Below, piece after piece: positions 28,479 to 33,792 of a stretch of 33,792 nt of DNA. The translations under genes and the position numbers were made by a program. The notes below the pieces were generated by a model. It was not told the DNA's origin. It saw nothing but the letters and a program-made list of their open reading frames with translations, and did not search any database. Origin of the DNA: a virus; IMG/VR virus record IMGVR_UViG_3300005095_000458, positions 1 through 33,792 of that record; one strand, given 5' to 3'. Each line of letters opens with the position of its first letter. The first letter of the stretch is position 1.

Positions 28479-29622
28479 CCTCACCACCTCCGGCCTCGCC
28501 CTCGCTCAGGAACTCGTCAATGTCGGGGAGGTCTTCCACCTTCGGCGGCTCCGGGGCGGGCATGTTCCCCGTCGCAACGGCCCCGGCCTGGTCATAGACG
28601 GCCGGCGCCGGCCCTCTGCGGAAAATCCCCGTGATTGCGTTGAGGAGTATCTGGAGGTTCTGCGGGTTGCTCAAGAGGTTTGCGAAGGCGTCCGCTATCT
28701 TCTCCATGAAGGCCCGCTTCGCCTCTGCCTCCTTGTGCTTCATCTCAAGCTCCTTCAGTTTGAGCTGAAGCTCGAAGGCCTTGAAGGGGTCCTCCTTGTC
28801 CGGCTTCTCGACCTTGAAGCCCAAGCTTTCGAGCGCTTCGGTCATGCGCTTGAGCTTCTCGGAGAACTCGGCCATCTCCTCAAGCGGGTCCTTCTTTGCG
28901 TTGGCCTCAACGGGTTGGCTTTGGGTGGCGTCGGCTATCATTTGGAGACGCTGGTCGAGGTAGTCAATGAGGTCGGCGAGGACCTCCCTGAGCGCCTGCC
29001 CCTCATCCTGCTTCTTCTCAAGAAGGAGCTTATAGAGAAGCTCCTCCTTCTTCTCCTTCTCCGCCTTCATGTCCTTAATCATTTCGAGGATTAGGGCCTT
29101 CAGAACGTCGTTGAAGTCGCCGCTCGGCTTCTTCTCGTCCTCCTCGAACATCTTCTTGATGAGCTTGAGCTTCATGGCCTGCTTCTGAACCTCCGCGAAC
29201 TCGCGCACAATGTCGTCGTCTCTGCTTACGCCGGCCTGAGCGATGAGGCTCTGCAAAAGCAAGGGTGCTAACGGGTTCTTTGACTGCGCAAGCGCCGGCA
29301 CGACACCGAGCGTGGCCTTCTTGAGCTGGAACTCTTGGTCTTGCTTCTTTTCGAGGAGCTTCATGACCATTTGGAGCGTCATCTCGGCCTCAACGTCGTC
29401 CATGCCGTAGCGCTCTTTTATCCGCTCCTTGATGGCCTCGTCGTCAAGGCCGGCCATCTTGCCCTGCAGAACGTCGGTCAGGACTTGGTTGTTTACGTCG
29501 GGCTTTGGCTCGGGCGCTTCGGCCTCTTTCGGCTTGGTCGCTTCTTCGAGGAAGTCTCCGATGTCGGGGAGGGCTTCCTCAGTTTCGGGCTTTTCAACCT
29601 CCAAAACGGCCTGTTCACTCAA
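28471..29622 (-). CDS. Long coiled-coil protein with matching LPDI-FL end motifs, 383 aa
   Basis: A TTG at 29622 sits where ATG sits in similar sites (GGGAGGTGGTGCGG before it). The centre (about 60-320) is charged coiled coil (MKLKLIKKMFEEDEKKPSGD; EMIKDMKAEKEKKEELLYKL; FELQLKLKELEMKHKEAEAK), and the ends are disordered and acidic. LPDIGDFL (18-25) and LPDIDEFL (365-372) repeat the same short motif at both ends. This suggests two copies of a linear docking site on a scaffold, perhaps for capsid assembly or replisome tethering. Confidence 0.65.
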   Translation of the reverse strand: MSEQAVLEVEKPETEEALPDIGDFLEEATKPKEAEAPEPKPDVNNQVLTDVLQGKMAGLDDEAIKERIKERYGMDDVEAEMTLQMVMKLLEKKQDQEFQLKKATLGVVPALAQSKNPLAPLLLQSLIAQAGVSRDDDIVREFAEVQKQAMKLKLIKKMFEEDEKKPSGDFNDVLKALILEMIKDMKAEKEKKEELLYKLLLEKKQDEGQALREVLADLIDYLDQRLQMIADATQSQPVEANAKKDPLEEMAEFSEKLKRMTEALESLGFKVEKPDKEDPFKAFELQLKLKELEMKHKEAEAKRAFMEKIADAFANLLSNPQNLQILLNAITGIFRRGPAPAVYDQAGAVATGNMPAPEPPKVEDLPDIDEFLSEGEAGGGEGA

Positions 29623-30697
29623 CCGCACCACCTCCCTGCTCAGCGGTCAAAACGCCCCACTCTTGTAGGGCTTCCTTCATAAACACATACGTGGCGAGCT
29701 TTTCCAACTGCTTCTTGTTTAGGAGGCCGATTAAAAACCTCAAGGCCTCTTCATACTCCTTGAGCGTGTCGGCGAGCATATCGGCGGTCGCTTGAAGGAC
29801 ACGGACACGCCTCCTCAAAAGCATGTTCTCCTGCCACGTCTTCATCAGAGCATCGGGGTCGGTAACTCTGAGCACGGCGTCGAGCTGATGGCGGATATAC
29901 TCGTAGAGCGCATTCGGGTCCTCGATGAGCTTTTCTGAGTAGCGCACGATGTCGTCCCTCGTAACGACGCCGAGCTGAAGTAGGCTGAATATCAAAAGCT
30001 CCCCGAGACGGGCGTAAACCTCGCGCTCGACCGCGTAGCGGTGAAAGGTCTGGCCAAGCACTTCGGCGACAGTCTTGTCAATCTCCTTGAACGTCGTTGT
30101 GTTGGCGCTCTTCGTGTAGAGCGCGGAGGTGATTTTCTCTTCCTTCCCGCCATCGTTGGGGTTCTTTCTCGGGCGCCCGCGTTTCTTTGGCGGTTCGGGC
30201 AGTTCCTCGACCGGCTCAGGCTCGATTTCGGCTTTCGGCTCGGGCATCGGCTCGGCCTCCTTTTTCTCCGCCTTCTCCTCTTCCTCTTTCTTCCCCAGAC
30301 TCGCCTGGTAGCGGTCCCATGAGCGCAAAATCGAGTAGATGCGGCGCTTTACGTCGGAAGGCGAGATGTGGAGCTTGTGAGCAATCCTTTTGACGTTGTT
30401 GAACTTCTGAGCGAGGTTGTAAATCTGCTTGTGGGTGTCGGTGAAGGGCTTGTTGTTGCCGAGCCGGCCGGTTTCCATAAACCAGCCCGGCACTTTACGT
30501 AGTTCAAGGATGAGTTCATCAACCTCGCCCTGTTCGTCCGCTTCGTCGTCAAGCTCGCCCTGTAGCCCGTTGGCGTCATCGGGGAGAAGTCCAACCTCCT
30601 GAAGGAGCTTGAGGAACTCATCTTCCTCGCTCGGTTCCTGCTCGCTGGCGTTTTCCTCGCCTTGCACCTTGTCGTTTGTAAAATCGCCGTCGGCCAA
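29615..30697 (-). CDS. DNA-binding protein with HTH and AT-hook-like motif, 360 aa
   Basis: A TTG at 30697 follows GGGGGTGAGAGCC and opens the operon. The first 65 residues are acidic and disordered. Residues about 93-127 (NLAQKFNNVKRIAHKLHISP, then SDVKRRIYSILRSW) form a helix-turn-helix like those of resolvases or small terminases. A Glu/Pro/Lys linker carries an AT-hook-like KKRGRPRKNP (171-180). The last 150 residues are helical (LQATADMLADTLKEYEEALR). DNA recognition is likely; a packaging or partition adaptor is possible. Confidence 0.7.
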   Translation of the reverse strand: MADGDFTNDKVQGEENASEQEPSEEDEFLKLLQEVGLLPDDANGLQGELDDEADEQGEVDELILELRKVPGWFMETGRLGNNKPFTDTHKQIYNLAQKFNNVKRIAHKLHISPSDVKRRIYSILRSWDRYQASLGKKEEEEKAEKKEAEPMPEPKAEIEPEPVEELPEPPKKRGRPRKNPNDGGKEEKITSALYTKSANTTTFKEIDKTVAEVLGQTFHRYAVEREVYARLGELLIFSLLQLGVVTRDDIVRYSEKLIEDPNALYEYIRHQLDAVLRVTDPDALMKTWQENMLLRRRVRVLQATADMLADTLKEYEEALRFLIGLLNKKQLEKLATYVFMKEALQEWGVLTAEQGGGAVE

Positions 30698-30739
30698 AGG
30701 CTCTCACCCCCTTGACATTCTAAAAGCCTCTATGCGAGA

Positions 30740-30755
30740 AAAGTATATATACTTT
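30740..30755 (-). promoter_or_regulatory. Palindromic TATA promoter for the 30697 operon
   Basis: AAAGTATATATACTTT is a perfect 16-bp palindrome, about 42 bases before the TTG start. As a symmetric TATA box it might fire both ways, but no gene lies in the other direction, where the gap 30756-30876 only holds the end of the convergent transcription unit. Confidence 0.55.
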
Positions 30756-30859
30756 GCTCTGCCCCTTTGCAAACGTAAAAGGACAAAGCGGGCCTCAGAG
30801 GGTCGCTTTCACGTCAAGGGAAGAAGGGACATATGGGAGAAAAAGCTTACACATTGGGC

Positions 30860-30876
30860 GCAAAAAATAAGGAGGG
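30860..30876 (-). terminator. T-run after the 31536-30877 gene
   Basis: The minus strand reads CCTTATTTTTTGCG shortly after the stop codon. Poly-T runs like this release archaeal RNA polymerase. The rest of 30698-30876 is promoter and unassigned sequence. Confidence 0.45.
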
Positions 30877-31536
30877 TCAATCTGCGCTCGGCCTTTCTAT
30901 CGCTTTGTTCCGGACGGCCTTCCACCCATCCCCGGGAAGGAAGAGTGGGGTGTGTTCATTGTGGCGAATGAGCCAACCACCCTCGACCTTCTCCGCAACG
31001 TGGTCCGTTCCCTCAAGCGCCTTGAAGTTGTTCCGCTTCGTCTTTAATTTGATGAAGAAAAAGTCGCCCTGCCGGAGAACGGTTTTGCCCTCCTTCTCGG
31101 CTTTCTTGACCTCGGCGGGCTTGAGCCACTCTAAAGCCTCGTCTATGCCCTCCACCGAACGGGGTACTCTGACGACCCAAATGTGTCCGTTGTCAACGCC
31201 GATGAGCCACCCGCCGCGTTGGCCGTGAGAGTAGAACTCCCCGTTGCCCTCATAGGTGATGAGGACCATCTTTTTGTTTGTATCCACTTCAAAGAGCCAA
31301 TCCCCGCCTTGCAGATGTTTGTTGCTCTTGTACCCGTAAAAATCAGTCGGAATTTCAACCTTGCCGTCCTTCACCTCGATGAGCCGGGAGGTATGCACCC
31401 CCCAACATCCATGCGAAAGCTCGTAGAACTTAACTTTGCCATCCAAGGCCTCCATAATGGCCTTCTTTTGCTCCTCCGTTAAGTGGGCTTCGCCCCAACC
31501 TGGGTAGTGGACCTCAAACCTCATCGTCTCCACCAT
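30877..31536 (-). CDS. Hypothetical protein with RQGD...H...HxEH domain, 219 aa
   Basis: The ATG at 31536 follows GGGAGGTGTTGAAG. The C-terminal 70 residues (VLRQGDFFFIKLKTKRNNFK, GTDHVAEKVEGGWLIRHNEH and TPLFLPG) resemble a family I recall from phages and plasmids with RQGD near the start, a GTxH in the middle and HPEH-L at the end; its role is unknown and the His pattern suggests metal binding. The N-terminal half has beta pattern with WLFEVDTNKKMVLITYEGNG. It is a stand-alone gene behind the promoter at 31585-31602. Confidence 0.65.
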   Translation of the reverse strand: MVETMRFEVHYPGWGEAHLTEEQKKAIMEALDGKVKFYELSHGCWGVHTSRLIEVKDGKVEIPTDFYGYKSNKHLQGGDWLFEVDTNKKMVLITYEGNGEFYSHGQRGGWLIGVDNGHIWVVRVPRSVEGIDEALEWLKPAEVKKAEKEGKTVLRQGDFFFIKLKTKRNNFKALEGTDHVAEKVEGGWLIRHNEHTPLFLPGDGWKAVRNKAIERPSAD

Positions 31537-31584
31537 CTTCAACACCTCCCATATCTATCTTCAATCTTATGTAGTCGCTTCAAC

Positions 31585-31602
31585 TATATAAACCTTTCGC
31601 AA
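31585..31602 (-). promoter_or_regulatory. Conserved-type promoter for 31536 gene
   Basis: Minus strand TTGCGAAAGGTTTATATA is identical in its first 17 bases to the plus-strand promoter at 31949-31966. The expected start is near 31560, leaving a leader of about 25 bases. Confidence 0.7.
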
Positions 31603-31911
31603 GGCGTTGCTTGAATATGTAAGCCCGCACTTGCTCGTGCCTTTGCAAAAATTTTTTGAAATTTTTTTGCAACCCGATGAATACGCGTGAGTTTCTGACG
31701 CGAAACCTTCACACCTATGCAAGAAAATCTTCATACCTACGAAGAGGACTTAGCTCAAGTGGGCAAAAACTAAAGCACAAGTGTGAAGGCGAACGTGCGC
31801 ACGTCTGAGACTGTGCTTTCAACGTGAGCGCACTCTATACTATATATGTATATATGCGACTGCGCTGCTGTGCGGTGAGGACCCCGCCAAGGCTGTCAAG
31901 GTTTGCCTAAC

Positions 31912-31937
31912 CACGTGCAACTTTCCGCTTGCACGTG
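31912..31937. promoter_or_regulatory. CACGTGCAA inverted repeat upstream of the 32014 promoter
   Basis: CACGTGCAA (31912-31920) and TTGCACGTG (31929-31937) are perfect 9-bp inverted repeats separated by eight bases, about one turn upstream of the promoter element. A dimeric activator or repressor site fits this position. Confidence 0.55.
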
Positions 31938-31948
31938 AACGCCAAAGG

Positions 31949-31966
31949 TTGCGAAAGGTTTATATA
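31949..31966 (+). promoter_or_regulatory. Conserved-type promoter for 32014 gene
   Basis: TTGCGAAAGGTTTATATA provides BRE and TATA elements. Initiation near 31988-31992 leaves a short leader that carries GGAGGTG before the ATG at 32014. Confidence 0.75.
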
Positions 31967-32013
31967 ATTGAAGGTGCTATGTAAGATTGAAGACGGATAT
32001 GGAGGTGTCGGCA

Positions 32014-32406
32014 ATGAAGGTGTTAGTGTCAATGAATATAAACGAGTTTGGGGAGCTTATGAAGGAGCTTGGCTACGAGCTTTGGGAGGACGACGGATAT
32101 ACTTTCGTTTTTGGTAGGGTTACTTACACGGACGGCGACCTCCAGGATTGGCAGGAGGTCGTCGTCAAGACGGAGAACGGCGAGGTCCTCATCGACCTCG
32201 CCTCGGGAGAGACCCTCGGCTCAAGAGTTCTCTATGGCACGAATAGGAGTGTGCCGGGGTGGAGGCTTTGCCCCACCACCGGCGAATGGATGAGCGAGCA
32301 AGAGTACGAGGAGCGGTGCGACGAGGACCCACAGCCGTTTTACGTCCCGGAGAGGCTCTTAGAGCGCCTCCGCTGGAAGGCGTCCCATATTGCGGACGCC
32401 TATTGA
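32014..32406 (+). CDS. Plus-strand orphan protein, 130 aa
   Basis: The ATG at 32014 follows GGAGGTGTCGGCA, so the longer frame from 31987 is not used. The acidic protein (MKVLVSMNINEFGELMKELG; YTFVFGRVTYTDGDLQDWQE; VVKTENGEVLIDLASGETLG) looks alpha/beta with a C-terminal helical tail (ERLLERLRWKASHIADAY). It has a strong promoter of its own and opposite orientation to its neighbours, as expected of an early or host-interaction gene. No family is recognised. Confidence 0.7.
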   Translation: MKVLVSMNINEFGELMKELGYELWEDDGYTFVFGRVTYTDGDLQDWQEVVVKTENGEVLIDLASGETLGSRVLYGTNRSVPGWRLCPTTGEWMSEQEYEERCDEDPQPFYVPERLLERLRWKASHIADAY

Positions 32407-32497
32407 TTTTCCCTTATTTTTTTGCGCCCGCTTTTGCAAAAATTTTTCAAAATGCTCGTTTCTGTGCGTCGAGAAGGCAAAAAATAAAGAGAAAAGC
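32407..32497. terminator. Convergent terminators
   Basis: After the plus-strand stop comes CCTTATTTTTTTGCG; after the minus-strand stop comes CTTTTCTCTTTATTTTTTGC on the other strand. Between them is TTTGCAAAAATTTTTCAAAA, which resembles the AT-rich near palindrome at 31643-31672. Both transcripts should end here. Confidence 0.55.
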
Positions 32498-32809
32498 TCA
32501 CTTCTTCCGCTTCGCAATCTCAGCCATAAGCGCCTTGAAAGCGCTTTTCGCAACCCACGCCCTCGTCGAGGGGGCGCGGAAGCTCTTCACGAACTCGTCA
32601 AAGCCAACCTCGTGAAACTCACCGTAGCGGTCCACATAGCGGACCTTTGCGCCGTCCCTCGTCAGCTTTATCCAAGCCATCAACCTTTTCTTTGTCGCGA
32701 CGAGGAAGGCTTCTCGGACCTCGATTGGCTCCATAGCGCCTTGCTCGACGAGCTTCTCAAGGCTCCTAACAAGGGCGTAGTAGTTTGAATTGCTTTTCTT
32801 CTCAGACAT
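32498..32809 (-). CDS. Small hypothetical protein, 103 aa
   Basis: The ATG at 32809 is spaced six bases from GGAGGTG; an ATG at 32815 is too close to it. A helical start (NYYALVRSLEKLVEQGAMEP) precedes a beta-rich part (MAWIKLTRDGAKVRYVDRYG) and a basic helical end (AFKALMAEIAKRKK). It ends the operon that contains the GINS-like gene and overlaps it by eight bases. No family is recognised. Confidence 0.65.
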   Translation of the reverse strand: MSEKKSNSNYYALVRSLEKLVEQGAMEPIEVREAFLVATKKRLMAWIKLTRDGAKVRYVDRYGEFHEVGFDEFVKSFRAPSTRAWVAKSAFKALMAEIAKRKK

Positions 32810-33101
32810 GCACATCACCTCCTCCGTTTTTTGCAAAGCCCGGCCATTCCGGGCGGAGGCGGAACGGTTGGACGGCACCCCGCTTGAGGAGCACCGCCCA
32901 GATACTGGGTGGAAGGGCGTTCTCACTCACGAGGTCGCCCTTCCGGAACGGCCCGGCAGGACCGTCCGGCGTCATCAAGCCCTCTGGGAAGTCGAGAAGG
33001 AACCGGTAGACCCACTCCGGGGCCGGGCGCTCAGTTTTCCTCCTCGCCGTCTTGGTTTTCTGCTTCGGCTTCACCCAGCCGAGAAGGCTCGCTTGGGGCA
33101 T
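32802..33101 (-). CDS. GINS B-domain-like protein with N-terminal PIP-box-like motif, 99 aa
   Basis: The ATG at 33101 follows GAGGAAAGAAAA. Residues 3-10, QASLLGWV, fit the PCNA-binding consensus Q-x-x-hydrophobic-x-x-aromatic-aromatic/hydrophobic, followed by a basic linker. Residues about 29-80 (EWVYRFLLDFPEG, then DGPAGPFRKGDLV, LPPSIWAVLLKRGAVQPF) match the archaeal GINS B domain, whose pattern is roughly FVG.DG..YGPF..GD...LP...A..L..RG.A. The protein lacks the GINS A domain. It could connect host PCNA and the host replicative helicase complex to viral replication, or jam them. This is an inference from motif match. Confidence 0.55.
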   Translation of the reverse strand: MPQASLLGWVKPKQKTKTARRKTERPAPEWVYRFLLDFPEGLMTPDGPAGPFRKGDLVSENALPPSIWAVLLKRGAVQPFRLRPEWPGFAKNGGGDVHV

Positions 33102-33522
33102 TTTTTCTTTCCTCCTCAAGCTTCTTTATGAGCTTATCCACTATTCCGTTTACTGTGGACTTCACAACTCCAAGCGCAAACAACTCTGGGCCGGCAATGG
33201 CTATTAGAGCATCGGTAGAGGCCTTCTCCATAAGTTGGTGAAGCAATTCAAAGGCCATTGCTTCATACATTCTTGCGCGCTCTTTAAGTATGAATTCGAA
33301 TTGTTCTTCCTCCAACAAAGCTCTAACGTTGGCGTCGTCTTCGGCAAGCTCTTTGATGGCTTCAAGGGCGTGCTTAACGGTCTCAGCTTTCTCCTTGTAG
33401 TATTTTATGTAGTATATCAACATCTCAAGCTCCTCTTCCTCAGTTGCGCTGTCTGGGACAGTTACATCCAATTGGAACCAACCCTTGTTTATAGAACAAA
33501 CTTTCCTCACCACTCTAATCAC
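33031..33522 (-). CDS. Coiled-coil hypothetical protein, 163 aa
   Basis: The GTG at 33522 overlaps the stop of the zinc-ribbon gene. The N-terminus has a strand pair (MIRVVRKVCSINKGWFQLDV) and then a long helix-rich body (EEELEMLIYYIKYYKEKAET; RMYEAMAFELLHQLMEKAST) with a less polar segment (ALIAIAGPELFALGVVKSTV), ending in an acidic disordered tail. Base composition is more AT-rich than its neighbours. The tail overlaps the GINS-like gene by 71 bases. Confidence 0.65.
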   Translation of the reverse strand: MIRVVRKVCSINKGWFQLDVTVPDSATEEEELEMLIYYIKYYKEKAETVKHALEAIKELAEDDANVRALLEEEQFEFILKERARMYEAMAFELLHQLMEKASTDALIAIAGPELFALGVVKSTVNGIVDKLIKKLEEERKNAPSEPSRLGEAEAENQDGEEEN

Positions 33523-33692
33523 CCCCTTTCGCCTTCCATGTCTACCGGCTCCAACAAGATGCGCGGGCTGAAGTCCGGCGGCGCCAAATCAAGGAGCGCT
33601 CCACACCGGGGACACCGAAATGGCCGGTGCGGGTCGGAAACCGAAAAAACGAAACCGCAAAACGGACAAACCACCCGCTCACTCACGGCCAT
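33519..33692 (-). CDS. Zinc-ribbon protein, 57 aa
   Basis: The ATG at 33692 follows GGGAG and overlaps the stop of the junction gene. Cysteines 9, 12, 27 and 30 (VVCPFCG, RCPRCGALL) form a classic two-knuckle zinc ribbon. Such proteins bind nucleic acid or protein partners. The C-terminal 20 residues (PRILLEPVDMEGERG) are unassigned. It is co-translated with the genes on both sides. Confidence 0.75.
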   Translation of the reverse strand: MAVSERVVCPFCGFVFSVSDPHRPFRCPRCGALLDLAPPDFSPRILLEPVDMEGERG

Positions 33693-33792
33693 CACGCTCC
33701 CATCTGGTGGATATAGAATTCTTGTGGAACACTCCCAAACAACCTCCGAAACGCTTTCTTTGCAACTTCTTGAGCCTCGTAGGGGTTGCTTG
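33692..33792 (-). CDS. Junction-crossing hypothetical protein (3' part and repeated overlap)
   Basis: This is the C-terminal part of the gene described at 1-169. Bases 33712-33792 repeat 1-81, so only 33692-33711 is new sequence, encoding the end HQMGA and the stop. It is not a second gene copy. Confidence 0.7.
   Translation of the reverse strand, partial: SNPYEAQEVAKKAFRRLFGSVPQEFYIHQMGA
33712..33792. repeat. 81-bp direct terminal repeat, right copy
   Basis: Identical to 1-81; see the left copy. It marks the closure of the circle. Confidence 0.9.

Larger units (their letters stand above)
31546..32013. promoter_or_regulatory. 468-base dyad-rich divergent control region
   Basis: No gene is visible. 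On the minus side is the promoter TTGCGAAAGGTTTATATA (31585-31602). From left to right follow an AT-rich near palindrome (31643-31672), CTTCA(C/T)ACCTA repeated at 31707 and 31729 (22 bp apart) with the inverse TGTGAAGG at 31782, the palindrome ACGTGCGCACGT (31793-31804), a long TATA-like run (31836-31857) repeated at 681-696, and CACGTGCAA-N8-TTGCACGTG (31912-31937). It ends in the plus promoter (31949-31966). This could be a second origin or a complex switch. Confidence 0.6.

Overview
The window looks like one complete, closed circular genome of about 33.7 kb from a hyperthermophilic archaeon's virus or virus-like plasmid, most probably from Thermococcales. The last 81 bases repeat the first 81 exactly, and a reading frame runs without a break across the join, so the unique circle is 33,711 bp. 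Archaeal traits are TATA boxes with purine-rich upstream elements, strong GGAGGTG ribosome binding sites, many GTG and some TTG starts, and tightly overlapping genes. The host is an inference from style; no host gene is present. I saw no tRNA, rRNA, CRISPR array, transposase or integrase.

Almost every gene lies on the minus strand, so transcription runs leftwards around the circle. Four plus-strand genes interrupt this: a ribbon-helix-helix regulator with a glycosyltransferase (10417-11645), a small His-rich protein (24815-25114) and an orphan (32014-32406).

Replication region (about 32500 through the join to 6500): an SF1A UvrD-like helicase, two tandem proteins resembling the iron-sulfur C-terminal domain of the primase large subunit PriL, an AbrB-like regulator, a repeat-rich noncoding block (5131-5884) that is the best origin candidate, and a protein whose C-terminal winged helix matches one of the PriL-like proteins. 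At 32802-33101 a 99-residue protein carries a PIP-box-like start and a GINS B-domain-like core. A zinc-ribbon protein and several small coiled-coil proteins fill the rest.

Accessory region (6538-10286): about ten small genes of unknown function, mostly translationally coupled, ending at a divergent promoter facing the RHH and glycosyltransferase pair.

Structural region (11684-21280): one long operon of beta-rich, Ser/Thr/Gly/Ala-rich proteins, including a pectate-lyase-like beta-helix spike whose core is AT-rich and apparently imported, a Pro-rich stalked membrane protein, and a probable major capsid protein (19681-20334). It starts from a TATA promoter at 21375-21391 followed by a GC-rich leader hairpin.

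Upstream region (21483-31536): a 706-residue winged-helix protein, an HNH endonuclease, a cluster of tiny membrane proteins, a candidate membrane-anchored caspase-like (clan CD) cysteine peptidase, and two large coiled-coil or DNA-binding proteins with TTG starts. No packaging ATPase, terminase, DNA polymerase or catalytic primase subunit is recognisable, which makes the element unusual.
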